Source of the DNA: Chloroflexi bacterium bin125
GTDB taxonomy: Bacteria; Chloroflexota; Dehalococcoidia; Bin125
Reading direction: 5' to 3'
Assembly: GCA_002239025.1 (NCBI GenBank)
Contig: MPNM01000018.1
Coordinates: 1 to 57,936 of the forward strand
Length of the DNA stretch: 57,936 nucleotides
Below the pieces are notes generated by a model. The model was not told the origin of the DNA, did no database searches, and saw only the letters and a program-made list of their open reading frames with translations. The translations under genes and the position numbers were made by a program. Position 1 is the first letter of the stretch. The number at the start of each line of letters is the position of its first letter. Positions 41,624 to 50,626 of this stretch are shown here, piece by piece.

Positions 41624-42555
41624 CTCGGACACGAATTCTTCAGGCGCTGATGCAGGAGCTGGGTGCGCTCGGTGCAGAGCCACTGAGTCGTCACACCTTC
41701 GTCCAGGTCGGCGGACCGGCCGACTGGTTCGTCGTCGCGCGCGACAGCCAGGCCCTGAGCGCGGCAGTCAGAACCGCGCACTGCGCCGGAACCCCACTGA
41801 CCGTCCTGGGATCAGGCTCAAACGTCCTGATCCGCGATGGCGGAATTCGCGGCGTCGTCTTGCGCAACGAATCGAAGCGTTGCCGCAAAGTTGGCGACGC
41901 AATGATCGAGGTCGAGTCGGGCTACCGATTCGCCGCACTCGCGCGCTCGACTGCTCGTGCCGGACTGGCCGGGTTGGAATGGGCCGCGGGCATCCCCGGA
42001 GCGATCGGCGGTGGACTACCCACAAACGCCGGCGCCTACGGCTCCGACCTCTCCGATGTGCTGGTCTCGATCCGCACGGTCTCGCCTGAGGGCGAGTCCT
42101 GCCATTTCGAGGCCGACGAACTTGCACTCAAATACCGAGACTCCAGGTTGCGCAGCGGCTCGCTCGCTGGACACGTCATTGTGACCGTCACACTGCAACT
42201 CCAACACGGCGATGTCTTTGCTTCGCTCGCCGAGATCGACAGGGTCGAGTCGCTACGCAAGCAGAATGCACCGACTGGACCATCGTTGGGCTCAACCTTC
42301 AAGAATCCGACAGGCAATGCCCGCAGCGCTGGACAGCTCATCGAGGCTGCCGGACTCAAAGGCACACGAATCGGAGCGGCGCAGGTCTCGGAACTGCACG
42401 CCAACTACATCCGCAACGTTGACGTAGCCCACGCACGCGCCACCGATTTCCTCGCACTGATTTCGCAAATCCAGGAACAAGTGGAAGATCGCTTCGCCGT
42501 CAGACTCGAACCCGAGATCGCCATCATCGGTGAGGAGCCGCACGATGGCGAGTGA
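41620..42555 (+). CDS. murB: UDP-N-acetylenolpyruvoylglucosamine reductase MurB
   Basis: A 311-residue FAD enzyme that reduces enolpyruvyl-UDP-GlcNAc to UDP-MurNAc. TFVQVGGPADWFV, LGSGSNVLIRDGG, GIPGAIGGGLPTNAGAYG, and the C-terminal GSTFKNPTG and ASEL-type region indicate the MurB family (type II-like, with the Ser-containing GSTFKNP). MurA is not in the window. Overlaps murC by 4 nt and ddl by 11 nt. Confidence 0.94.
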   Translation: MTRTRILQALMQELGALGAEPLSRHTFVQVGGPADWFVVARDSQALSAAVRTAHCAGTPLTVLGSGSNVLIRDGGIRGVVLRNESKRCRKVGDAMIEVESGYRFAALARSTARAGLAGLEWAAGIPGAIGGGLPTNAGAYGSDLSDVLVSIRTVSPEGESCHFEADELALKYRDSRLRSGSLAGHVIVTVTLQLQHGDVFASLAEIDRVESLRKQNAPTGPSLGSTFKNPTGNARSAGQLIEAAGLKGTRIGAAQVSELHANYIRNVDVAHARATDFLALISQIQEQVEDRFAVRLEPEIAIIGEEPHDGE

Positions 42556-43654
42556 GCATCGGACTCTGGGAATTGTCCTGGGCGGCGCATCCGTCGAGCA
42601 CACCATCTCGGTGCGCTCTGCCCGCGCGGTGATGTTGGCGGCCAGTCCCGAGCGTTGGCGAACGTTGCCGTTTGCCGTCACTCGCGAGGGTCGCTGGCTG
42701 ACCCCTGAAGAGTCACGCTCGTGTCTCGAAGCCATCGAGTCCGGTGCGCCGGAAGAGATCACTCAGTCAAACACCAACCGCGCTCAATACATCAGCGCAG
42801 AGACAACGACTGCACTGGCGGCGTGCGATGCCGTCTTCCCGCTCATTCATGGCACAACTGGCGAGGACGGCACGCTCCAGGGATTCTTGGAAACGCTGGG
42901 TGTTCCATACGTCGGACCCGGCGTCGCAGCCTCGGCGATCGCCATGGACAAAGCCCGCTGCAAGCAGATTCTCCGCGAGGCCGGCATTCCGGGCGCGCCC
43001 TCCATCGCGATCACCTGCGACGAATGGCGCGCCGACCCCATCGCTGTCACGCGCCGTGCTGCCGAGCTTGGCTACCCCTACTTCGTCAAACCTTCTCGGG
43101 GTGGATCGAGCATCGGTATCAGCCGGGTCAGCTCGCGTGAAGACTCCAGCGAAGCGATCACAGCGGCATTCGCGTGCGATTCGGAAGTACTGATCGAAGA
43201 GGCTATGCCCTCGCCCCGCGAGATCGAATGTGGTGTGCTGGGCGGCCTGGGAAGCGATCCATCTATCGTCTCGCCGCTCGGTGAAATACGCACGAACCGA
43301 GAGTTCTACGACTACGAAGCCAAGTACGAGGACCCTCAGACCCAGTTGATCGCTCCAGCAGACGTTGACACTGAAATTGCAGAGCGCATGCAACGTATCG
43401 CGCTCCAGGCGTATCGCGCCATTGGCGCGGAAGGCATGGTCCGCGCCGATTTCCTGCTTGGACGCGACGGACAGATGTGGTTGGGCGAGCTCAACACCAT
43501 CCCCGGATTCACTTCGGCGTCGATGTATCCCCGATTGTTCGAAGTCGCTGGCATCCCGCTCTCCGAGCTGGTTGATCGTCTGGTCGAACTAGGACTTGAC
43601 CGCTACCGGCGCAGTCGTCCGGCCATTCGTGCGGATCGCGAGCATCGTCAATGA
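42545..43654 (+). CDS. ddl: D-alanine:D-alanine ligase
   Basis: A 369-residue ATP-grasp ligase that supplies D-Ala-D-Ala for MurF. LGGASVEHTISVRSA (phosphate and first D-Ala region), FPLIHGTTGEDGTLQG, the ATP-grasp loop KPSRGGSSIGISRV, and the metal-binding LGELNTIPGFT are clear. The family often has VLHGxxGEDG and NTxPGMT; here Phe follows Gly (PGFT), which is also common. ATG 42545 lies inside the end of murB. Confidence 0.93.
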   Translation: MASEHRTLGIVLGGASVEHTISVRSARAVMLAASPERWRTLPFAVTREGRWLTPEESRSCLEAIESGAPEEITQSNTNRAQYISAETTTALAACDAVFPLIHGTTGEDGTLQGFLETLGVPYVGPGVAASAIAMDKARCKQILREAGIPGAPSIAITCDEWRADPIAVTRRAAELGYPYFVKPSRGGSSIGISRVSSREDSSEAITAAFACDSEVLIEEAMPSPREIECGVLGGLGSDPSIVSPLGEIRTNREFYDYEAKYEDPQTQLIAPADVDTEIAERMQRIALQAYRAIGAEGMVRADFLLGRDGQMWLGELNTIPGFTSASMYPRLFEVAGIPLSELVDRLVELGLDRYRRSRPAIRADREHRQ

Positions 43655-44556
43655 GCGAAACTCCAACAACTCCCGAGAACGAGGCTCCAGTCACCGAAGA
43701 TGTCGTCGTTCAGCCCGTGCCGCTCACTCGACGACAACGCGTTGGCCAAGGCATCGCATCGCTACCAGCCTTGTCCTGGCTGCCTCGGTTGAGAGTTGCC
43801 TGGCCGAGATTTGCGCTGGCGGCCATTGTGATTTCAGTCGCCTCGCTCGCCGTGATGCTGGCGCTGCTCAATTCGCCGTTGCTTGAGATCGAGACGGTTG
43901 ACGTAGAAGGCACCGACGTGATTTCGGCCGCCTCGGTCAAACAGCTCGCCGGACTCAAGGGTGAACACGTACTGTTGGCCGATCTCGAAGCTGCCGAACG
44001 CCGAATCGCCGCACTGCCGATGGTCAAAGAAGTCAGTATCGGTCGGGACTGGCCGAATGGCGTCCGAGTTGTCATAGTGGAACGGACACCGTGGGGCCGG
44101 TGGCGGGCCAACGACACAGTGTGGGCATTTGATTCTGAGGGTGTGATCCTGGAAGGCGCTGCGCCTGCGTTCGACGGACGGATCGTCACGCAGACCTCAG
44201 CCTTGCCGGCGATTCGTGCCGGTGCGCAGATCGATCTGACCGCCGTCGCGATGGTCGCCGAACTACACAAGCGCGGCGCTCCCTTGCCGTTGCCCAGCGT
44301 GCTCGCCTACGAGTGGTCGTTGACCGACGGACTCGTGGTGGTCACTGAACACGGACACATCATCTTCGGCGATGCCGACGGACTCGACTTCAAGTACGCC
44401 GTCTGGGATCTCCTCGAGCGGGAGGCCCAGGGACGCGGAGAGCCGCTGATCCTGGCCGACTTGCGATTCGGTCTCCGACCACGGGTCGAGATCGGACTGA
44501 ATGTTGGTCGAGACATTCGGATCCAGAACCACGCCACCGCAAGCATCCCGGAATAG
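43651..44556 (+). CDS. ftsQ: Division protein FtsQ/DivIB
   Basis: A 301-residue bitopic membrane protein: 60-residue cytoplasmic N-terminus, one helix (FALAAIVISVASLAVMLALL), then the POTRA domain (IETVDVEGTDVISAASVKQLAGL) and the beta domain. The motif ERTPWGRWRAND fits FtsQ/DivIB. It overlaps ddl by 4 nt and closes the overlapping run of genes begun at ftsI. Confidence 0.85.
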   Translation: MSETPTTPENEAPVTEDVVVQPVPLTRRQRVGQGIASLPALSWLPRLRVAWPRFALAAIVISVASLAVMLALLNSPLLEIETVDVEGTDVISAASVKQLAGLKGEHVLLADLEAAERRIAALPMVKEVSIGRDWPNGVRVVIVERTPWGRWRANDTVWAFDSEGVILEGAAPAFDGRIVTQTSALPAIRAGAQIDLTAVAMVAELHKRGAPLPLPSVLAYEWSLTDGLVVVTEHGHIIFGDADGLDFKYAVWDLLEREAQGRGEPLILADLRFGLRPRVEIGLNVGRDIRIQNHATASIPE

Positions 44557-44597
44557 CTCACTAGCGAAATCAACGAACGACGAAGCCTGGAGCAGTT

Positions 44598-45878
44598 ATG
44601 CCGCCAACCTCTACCGCCAGCGTCGCCATCGATCTTGGGTCGTCGGTCATTACCACGGTCGTCGGTGAACGCCACGAACTCGGCCATCTGCACATCCTCG
44701 GTGTCGGCCAGGCGCCGTCGGTCGGCATCGAAGCCGGGCAGATCACCCATGTCTCCCGGGCCGCCGCGGCCATTCGCAATTCGCTCGACCAGGCCGAGGC
44801 CTCCTCTGCGCGTGAGATTCTCTCCGTCGGCGTCGCCGTCTCAGGACCGCACCTGCAGAGCATGAACAATCGCGGCGCGGTCGCGCTGCCGTCCTTCGGC
44901 GAACCGATCCGCGACTCCGACCTGATTCGAGCCATCGATTCCGGCCGGGCAGTCACGATCAACACGGCAAGCACGTTGCTCCACGCAATACCGCGCTTCT
45001 ACGTCGTCGACTCCGAGCGTCGGTCCTTTGATCCACGCGGACAGCATGGACAACGGCTCGACGTCTCAATGCACCTTGTCACGGCCTCGCAGAGCGCGAT
45101 TCAGAATGCGGCGCACTGCGTCCAGAACGCTGGCGTCGATGTCGAACTGATCGCCGCCAAGCCGGTCGTCGCGGCAGAACGCGCCATTCGATCGGACGAG
45201 AAAGAGTTCGGCGGACTGGTCATTGGACTCGACGCCGGCGTGACCAGCCTCACCGCATATGAGGATGGCGCCATTTCGCACACATCGGCGATGCAGATAG
45301 GCACAGCTCACATTGCTCGTGACCTCTCGATCGGTCTGCACTGCACCAACGATGAAGCGCGCCGCGTGATGCAATCGCACGGCTACGCCATTCCACAGCT
45401 CGTACCTGATTCGGCGCCGGACATTGAGCTGCACGGCTTTTCGCCCGATCCCGACCAGTCGCAAGTCATCGCGGCTGGCTTCGTTGCTGAGATCATCTAC
45501 GCCCGCGTCTGCGAGATCATCACCATGATCGCGAGCAGGGTCACCGAGCACCAACTGCAGCACGCTGTCAACGGCGGAATCATCTTGACCGGCGCCGGAG
45601 CGCTGCTCAACGGCGTCGACCTGCTCTTCAGCAAAGGCCTTGAGACACCAGCGAGGGTGGCGAGCGTCGGCGATGTCTATGGACTGACGGACAAGCTCAG
45701 CAAACCCGACTCGTTCGGCGCGGTCGGCATGCTGGACTGGATGCTCGATTCCGGCGATGCCATGCGCGCTAACCAGTCCAGCAATCTGCGCAGACATGCT
45801 GAGGGCGCTGGCTCCATGTTCGGTTCGCTCGCTTCGGGCGTGGCCGGACTGGCCCGGGTCTTTAGTCCCAACTCATGA
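44598..45878 (+). CDS. ftsA: Actin-like division protein FtsA
   Basis: A 426-residue ATPase that tethers FtsZ to the membrane. Phosphate-1 motif VAIDLGSSVITTVVG near the start, the 1C-type insertion, phosphate-2 VIGLDAGVTSLTAY, and adenosine motif IILTGAGALLNGV are present. The C-terminus (MFGSLASGVAGLARVFSPNS) can form the membrane-targeting amphipathic helix. GGAG precedes the ATG; 41 nt separate it from ftsQ. Confidence 0.92.
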   Translation: MPPTSTASVAIDLGSSVITTVVGERHELGHLHILGVGQAPSVGIEAGQITHVSRAAAAIRNSLDQAEASSAREILSVGVAVSGPHLQSMNNRGAVALPSFGEPIRDSDLIRAIDSGRAVTINTASTLLHAIPRFYVVDSERRSFDPRGQHGQRLDVSMHLVTASQSAIQNAAHCVQNAGVDVELIAAKPVVAAERAIRSDEKEFGGLVIGLDAGVTSLTAYEDGAISHTSAMQIGTAHIARDLSIGLHCTNDEARRVMQSHGYAIPQLVPDSAPDIELHGFSPDPDQSQVIAAGFVAEIIYARVCEIITMIASRVTEHQLQHAVNGGIILTGAGALLNGVDLLFSKGLETPARVASVGDVYGLTDKLSKPDSFGAVGMLDWMLDSGDAMRANQSSNLRRHAEGAGSMFGSLASGVAGLARVFSPNS

Positions 45879-45975
45879 ACCCACAACCGGCAAGGTCGTC
45901 CAATGTGCGGACGGCGGCCACCAGCACATCGATTGACGAACGCAGCAACGACCGACGAACGAGAGGATCGCGCAG

Positions 45976-47259
45976 ATGACCAGACGAACTTCCAACAGCC
46001 GGAACGAAGGCATTCCCCCCATCACCGTCGTAGGAGTCGGCGGCGGCGGATGCAACGCGGTCAACCGGATGATCACCGACAAGATTCGAGGCGTCGAGTT
46101 TGTCGCGGTCAACACCGACAACCAGCAGCTTTCCGATTCCAAGGCGGAGACGATCATTCGTATCGCGGACGCAGAGTCAGACGGCCTCGGCGTCGGCGGC
46201 GACCCTGAGCGTGGCGCTCGCGCGGCAGAAAACAGCCGCGACGAGATTCGCGGTCTCTTCGCCGACATCGACATGGCCTTCATTACCGCCGGCATGGGTG
46301 GCGGCACCGGGACCGGCGCAGCCCCGATCGTGGCCGAGATGGCGCGACAGGCAGGCGCGTTGACGATCGCCGTCGTCACCCGACCCTTCGAGTTCGAGGG
46401 TGTGCCCCGCGCGTCGGCAGCCCAGGAAGGCATCGACCGCCTCAATGATGTCGCCGACACAGTCATCGTGATTCCCAACCAGCGGTTGGTCGACAAGAAC
46501 GACCGCAGCTTGACCGTGACCCAGGCCTTCAATCGCGCCGACGACGTGCTGCGCCAGGCAGTGCGCGGCATCTCTGATGTGCTCACGGTGCCGGGCGAGA
46601 TCAACCTCGACTTCAACGACGTCAAGAAAGTCATGGGCGGCGGTGGACACGCGCTGATGGCGTTGGGCCACGGCTCCGGTGATAACCGAGCACTCGACGC
46701 GGTCGAGGAAGCAATCCACTCGCCGCTGCTCGAGAACAGCATTCACGGCGCGACACGAGTGCTCTACAACATCACTTCCGCCGGAGACCTCGGCATGCTC
46801 GAGCTCCAGCAGGTTGCCGATTTCGTCCGAGAGAAGGTCCATCCCAACGCCGAGATCATCATGGGCACCGTGATCGACGAGTCGCTCGACGGCGACATCC
46901 AGATGACACTGATCGCCACCGGCTTCGTCGACGCGAGCGAGCAAGCCCATGGACAATCCATGCCGAGCTTCGCAGCGGCAGGCGCCCCGTCGGCGCCCGC
47001 CTACAACGAACCGGCCCCCTCGCAACGCTCGCGCGAGGACATCCTCGAGAGCCTGACGTTCAAACCCGCCGAACCGCGTAGCCCTGAGGAACTGGCCACG
47101 CCTGCATTCCTGCATCGGCGACAAACCGTGGCCAGCACGAACGGTGCGCCCCCCAGCAGTTCCAGCAACGGCGGCCACGGAGGCAATGTCGGCAACGCTG
47201 GCAATGGCAGCCGCGGCAGTCGTCGCTGGGACCCGAACGACATCTTCGGGCGCGAATGA
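45976..47259 (+). CDS. ftsZ: Tubulin-like division protein FtsZ
   Basis: A 427-residue GTPase that builds the Z ring. The G-box GGGTGTG is at residues 108-114 and the T7 loop NLDFND at 210-215 with catalytic Asp. After the globular domain (to about 320) a linker leads to TPAFLHRR at 375-382, which looks like the usual C-terminal FtsA-binding peptide, but about 45 more residues follow: a Ser/Asn/Gly-rich stretch and a charged aromatic end ([12 protein letters not shown]). Start ATG has GAGAGG upstream. It overlaps trmD by 4 nt. Confidence 0.96.
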   Translation: MTRRTSNSRNEGIPPITVVGVGGGGCNAVNRMITDKIRGVEFVAVNTDNQQLSDSKAETIIRIADAESDGLGVGGDPERGARAAENSRDEIRGLFADIDMAFITAGMGGGTGTGAAPIVAEMARQAGALTIAVVTRPFEFEGVPRASAAQEGIDRLNDVADTVIVIPNQRLVDKNDRSLTVTQAFNRADDVLRQAVRGISDVLTVPGEINLDFNDVKKVMGGGGHALMALGHGSGDNRALDAVEEAIHSPLLENSIHGATRVLYNITSAGDLGMLELQQVADFVREKVHPNAEIIMGTVIDESLDGDIQMTLIATGFVDASEQAHGQSMPSFAAAGAPSAPAYNEPAPSQRSREDILESLTFKPAEPRSPEELATPAFLHRRQTVASTNGAPPSSSSNGGHGGNVGNAGNGSRGSRRWDPNDIFGRE

Positions 47260-47960
47260 GAATCGACGTCGTCACGATCTTTCCGCCGCTACTCGCGGGC
47301 GCGTTTGAGCACAGCATCATCAAGCGCGCTCGCGACCGAGGCATCGTCGATATCCAGATACACGATCTGCGCGACCACACCGACGACCGGCACAGAACCG
47401 TGGACGACTATCCCTACGGCGGAGGTGCCGGCATGGTGATGAAGCCTGAGCCCTGGTTTCGAGCTGTCGAATCCCTGCGTGATCAAGGCAATCCTGGCCG
47501 TGCGATCCTGCTCACTCCGCAGGGCAAACGTCTGGATCAGAGCCTGGTTCAGCGCTTGGCGTCCGAGGATCGACTGATCATCCTTTGCGGTCGCTACGAA
47601 GGCGTCGATGAGCGCGTGCGCGAGCACCTCGTCGACGAAGAAGTCTCTATCGGCGACTACGTACTCTCCGGCGGCGAGCCCGCTGCCGTCGTCCTCGTGG
47701 ATGCGGTCGTGCGCCTGCAGCCGGGCGCATTGGGCTCTGCCGAGTCCACGGTCGAGGAGTCGTTCGCCGACGGCTTGCTCGAGTATCCGCAATACACCAG
47801 GCCGCCAGAGTTCCGAGGCTGGCGCGTTCCCGACATCCTGCTCAGCGGCGATCACGGCGCGGTCGAGCGCTGGCGTCGCGAGCAACAGATCGAGCGAACC
47901 CGTCAGCGCCGTCCCGACCTCCTGGATGAGTCCGATGATGTGTCAGGGGCAACGACCTGA
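47256..47960 (+). CDS. trmD: tRNA (guanine37-N1)-methyltransferase TrmD
   Basis: A 234-residue SPOUT methyltransferase with a trefoil knot that makes m1G37 to prevent frameshifting. [41 protein letters not shown], and the knot [14 protein letters not shown] are signatures. TrmD usually lies in rpsP-rimM-trmD-rplS; here its ATG overlaps the ftsZ stop by 4 nt and rplS follows 99 nt later. Confidence 0.95.
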   Translation: MRIDVVTIFPPLLAGAFEHSIIKRARDRGIVDIQIHDLRDHTDDRHRTVDDYPYGGGAGMVMKPEPWFRAVESLRDQGNPGRAILLTPQGKRLDQSLVQRLASEDRLIILCGRYEGVDERVREHLVDEEVSIGDYVLSGGEPAAVVLVDAVVRLQPGALGSAESTVEESFADGLLEYPQYTRPPEFRGWRVPDILLSGDHGAVERWRREQQIERTRQRRPDLLDESDDVSGATT

Positions 47961-48059
47961 GCAACAAATCACTGCCCGATTCGGCTAGTCCAAAGGCTGT
48001 TTGCTGGCCTAAGCTGAGTTAACAAGTTCTCATCCCATCCTTCTGTTCCGGAGCTGATC

Positions 48060-48428
48060 ATGGACCGCAGCGATCTCCTGACCCTTGAACGCAATCCGGA
48101 CATCGAAGAGTTTCAACCCGGTGATACCGTTCGCGTCCACGCCGTCATCGTTGAGGGCGACCGCGAGCGAACCCAGGTCTTTGAAGGTGTCGTCATCCGC
48201 CGCAAGAAGCAGGGTTCATCCTCGAACTTCACGGTCCGCCGGGTGACCAAGGGCATCGGTGTCGAGCGCACCTTCCTCTACCACTCGCCCAGAATCGAAA
48301 AGGTCGAGGTCACCCGCCGAGGCCGAGTCCGACGTTCACGCCTTTACTACCTCCGAGACCGAACCGGCCGAGCCGCCAGAATCCCGCAGCGGCCCCGAAA
48401 CGCCAAGCGCGCCGTCCACTCGTACTAG
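48060..48428 (+). CDS. rplS: Ribosomal protein L19
   Basis: A 122-residue L19 of the 50S subunit. [29 protein letters not shown] and [28 protein letters not shown] are characteristic. GGAG is 7 nt before the ATG. The preceding 99 nt contain no clear terminator; they could carry a leader. A family B repeat begins 30 nt past the stop. Confidence 0.96.
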   Translation: MDRSDLLTLERNPDIEEFQPGDTVRVHAVIVEGDRERTQVFEGVVIRRKKQGSSSNFTVRRVTKGIGVERTFLYHSPRIEKVEVTRRGRVRRSRLYYLRDRTGRAARIPQRPRNAKRAVHSY

Positions 48429-48458
48429 GCGGACGCGACAGCTTCGTCCCGTAACCCC

Positions 48459-48516
48459 GTCATACCCGCGTTTGACGCGGAGCCTGCCCCCGGCATGACC
48501 GGGGGTATCTCGTAGC
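48459..48516. repeat. Repeat family B, copy 3
   Basis: Clean copy: outer ends CGTCATACCC and GGGGGTATCTCG; inner hairpins CCGCGT-TTG-ACGCGG and CCCCCGG-CATGA-CCGGGGG. It may serve as terminator behind rplS. It forms an inverted pair with the copy at 48809. Confidence 0.75.
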
Positions 48517-48601
48517 GTCCAGCAAAGCGGTTGTTCTACCGACTCCGCTCCCCCTTTGGGAAACCTACCCATAGTCCTGTTTCCGGTCGTTCTGAGCTTC
48601 T

Positions 48602-48694
48602 GTAGGGGCGACCCTTGTGGTCGCCCGCGTTGGAGAACACAAGGCTGACCAGATAGGCGTTACACAGCAGGCGACCACAAGGGTCGCCCCTACG
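48602..48694. repeat. Repeat family D (GTAGGGGCGACC element)
   Basis: A 93-bp inverted-repeat element: left arm GGGCGACC-CTTGT-GGTCGCCC, right arm GGCGACC-ACAAG-GGTCGCC, outer ends GTAGGGGCG and CGCCCCTAC. Its middle holds GACCAGATAGG at 48647-48657, the same core as in family A. It lies between two inverted family B copies. The flanking intergenic bases (48429-48871) contain no gene. Confidence 0.75.
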
Positions 48695-48808
48695 AGGTGG
48701 CCGAAAGCACGCCGAGCGAATCAGGCGCAGGTCTCCACTGGGAAAAACCCCACAAAGCATCAACTCCGTGATTGTCGCACTCAGCGCAGACATCCCTGCT
48801 CAACTCAG

Positions 48809-48866
48809 CGAGATACCCCCGGTCAAGCCGGGGGCAGGCTCCGCGCCAAGCGCGGGTACGACGAGA
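48809..48866. repeat. Repeat family B, copy 4 (inverted)
   Basis: Minus-strand copy with CCCCCGG-TCAAG-CCGGGGG and CCGCGC-CAA-GCGCGG hairpins. Loop bases vary while stems compensate relative to copy 3 (GCGT/ACGC against GCGC/GCGC), suggesting selection for pairing. Confidence 0.75.
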
Positions 48867-48871
48867 TTGGC

Positions 48872-49240
48872 CTATGAAGACCCATGCAACGACACCGCGT
48901 CCGACACCAACGACCGAATCGACTCCGCTGGAAACTCCCGATCACACCAGACCTTCAAATGCCGCATCCCTTTCCCGGTTCCCTCCAGCCGTGACTCCGT
49001 CCGCGGCAATTCTGCGCCACGGAAGAATTGCAATCGAACGTATCCGTTGGCGCCCATGATGCTGCACACATTGCCGTTCTTACCCTCATGCACCCAGGCC
49101 GGATAGTTCCACTTGGTCGTCTCCGTAATCTTTGGATTCTGGCCGACCGCCTCCCTCACCGCTTCACGAACCGCAAGCGCGACACGCCGCTCAGCCTCTT
49201 CGAGGCCGTCGAAGTACAGATCGAACTTGGACTCACTCAT
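48872..49240 (-). CDS. DUF1801-family protein (YdhG-like)
   Basis: A 122-residue single-domain protein of the DUF1801/YdhG-like fold. TKWNYPAWVHEGKNGNVCSIMGANGYVRLQFFRGAEL fits the family core, in which a Tyr/Trp-Pro segment leads into the beta sheet. Members have been suggested as iron chaperone-like proteins, but the function is not settled. The start overlaps the end of the NfeD gene by 8 nt, so it is translated with it. Confidence 0.8.
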   Translation of the reverse strand: MSESKFDLYFDGLEEAERRVALAVREAVREAVGQNPKITETTKWNYPAWVHEGKNGNVCSIMGANGYVRLQFFRGAELPRTESRLEGTGKGMRHLKVWCDREFPAESIRSLVSDAVSLHGSS

Positions 49241-50591
49241 CTGCGTCCTCAGGAGGCTCCGTCGATTCCACGATCGCCGTCAGTCCCTCCATCCCGACCA
49301 CCTTGATCGATGACCCTTCGCCGATCTCCACACCGCCGGCAGATCGCGCCGACCACAACTCCGCTTCCACCATGACTGTGCCTCCGGGAGCCAGCGCAAT
49401 GTGCGCCACGCCCTCTTTGCCGACGATGCCCTGAGACGCCTGGAACGACCATTTCGGTCTGCGCCGATCGACCGCGACCAATGTGCCTAGCCCAAACACG
49501 ACCACACCGACCAATCCTGCGCCTACAATCAGCGCCCAGATCGAGACCTTCTCCGCGTCCACCGACGCATCTCCGATCAGTAACAATCCGCCCAGGATCA
49601 ATGCAATGATCCCGCCAATGCCCAGGAACCCGAATCCGGCGACAAACACCTCTGCAATCAACAGCACCAGGGCCAACACGAGCAATGCGATCCCAGCAGG
49701 ATTCGTGTCCAACGGGCCCAGAGCGAAGAAACCGAAGATCAGCATGATCACGCCGAACACGCCCGGCCCGACCAAGCCAGGCGAGAACGCCTCGATCAAC
49801 AGCAACAGGCTGCCAATCGACGTGAAGATGAAGGCGATATTCGGGTCCGCGATCACGTCGAGGATCGATTCAGCCAGGTTGTAGTTGGTCTCTACGATCG
49901 GAGCACCGGCAAGCTCCAGCGTGATCGTCTCGCCATCTGGATCGAGCAGAATCTCACGGCCATCGATCTGGTCGATCAGGTCTTGCAGATTGTACGCGGT
50001 CAGATCGACGACATTCAGTTCGACGGCTTCATCACCAGTGATCGAGACGGATTCGCGCACCGCTTCCTCAGCCCAGTCCTCGTTGCGTCCGCGATGTTTG
50101 GCAATACCTCTAATGTCCGCGGCAGCATCGTTGGTTACTTTCTCGCGCAGGTCACCGTCAATGTCGCCGCCGCTGCCGGAGATCGGATGGGCCGCACCGA
50201 TCTGAGTGTTCGGCGCCATCGCCGCGATGTGCGCCGCCATCGTGATGAACGTCCCCGCCGACGCTGCGCGAGCGCCGGCCGGACTGACGAAGATGATCAC
50301 AGGAATCTCGGCAGCCAGGATCCGTTGAACAATGTCGTCGGTCGACGAAATCAAACCGCCCGGCGTGTCCATCATGAGGATCCAGGCGGCAGCATCCTGA
50401 CGCTCGGCGCGATCAAGGGCGCGGGTGACGAAGTTGGCCGACACCGGCCCGATTTCCTGCGCCATGCTCGAGACGTGGACCGCTCCGGGCGGATTGTCCG
50501 AACCGCAGCCCGAGAGCAAGGCAGAGCCCAGGCCGAGGCCCAGCAGGACCAGAGCCAGCGCTCGCATTGGACGGTGAAGCAACCACCTCAT
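49233..50591 (-). CDS. NfeD-family membrane serine protease (lipoprotein-type signal)
   Basis: A 452-residue long-form NfeD protein. A signal sequence with lipobox LSGC (Cys29) precedes a ClpP/SppA-like protease domain with catalytic Ser111 (in AASAGTF) and Lys151 (in EKVTND). Four to five membrane helices (about 255-370) and a C-terminal OB fold follow. Such proteases work with SPFH/stomatin proteins in membrane quality control; no SPFH gene is adjacent. The start appears leaderless: TATTCT ends 6 nt before the ATG. Divergent from the gene at 50627 with 35 nt between. Confidence 0.88.
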   Translation of the reverse strand: MRWLLHRPMRALALVLLGLGLGSALLSGCGSDNPPGAVHVSSMAQEIGPVSANFVTRALDRAERQDAAAWILMMDTPGGLISSTDDIVQRILAAEIPVIIFVSPAGARAASAGTFITMAAHIAAMAPNTQIGAAHPISGSGGDIDGDLREKVTNDAAADIRGIAKHRGRNEDWAEEAVRESVSITGDEAVELNVVDLTAYNLQDLIDQIDGREILLDPDGETITLELAGAPIVETNYNLAESILDVIADPNIAFIFTSIGSLLLLIEAFSPGLVGPGVFGVIMLIFGFFALGPLDTNPAGIALLVLALVLLIAEVFVAGFGFLGIGGIIALILGGLLLIGDASVDAEKVSIWALIVGAGLVGVVVFGLGTLVAVDRRRPKWSFQASQGIVGKEGVAHIALAPGGTVMVEAELWSARSAGGVEIGEGSSIKVVGMEGLTAIVESTEPPEDADE

Positions 50592-50597
50592 ACGTCA

Positions 50598-50603
50598 AGA
50601 ATA
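50598..50603 (-). promoter_or_regulatory. Candidate -10 box (TATTCT) of the NfeD gene
   Basis: On the minus strand TATTCT is followed by 6 nt and the ATG at 50591, with no Shine-Dalgarno site, indicating a leaderless transcript. Eleven bases separate it from the -10 box of the divergent gene. Confidence 0.4.
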
Positions 50604-50614
50604 CGCAGGCGCGA

Positions 50615-50620
50615 TAAACT
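50615..50620 (+). promoter_or_regulatory. Candidate -10 box (TAAACT) of the gene at 50627
   Basis: TAAACT ends 6 nt before the ATG; no Shine-Dalgarno site. Same TAnnnT-N6-ATG layout as at 6270 and 50598. Confidence 0.4.
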
Positions 50621-50626
50621 CCGGTC

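Noticed and set aside
46177-47178. 333-codon minus-strand frame inside ftsZ
   Set aside because: Shadow of ftsZ; no start signal and no recognisable motif.
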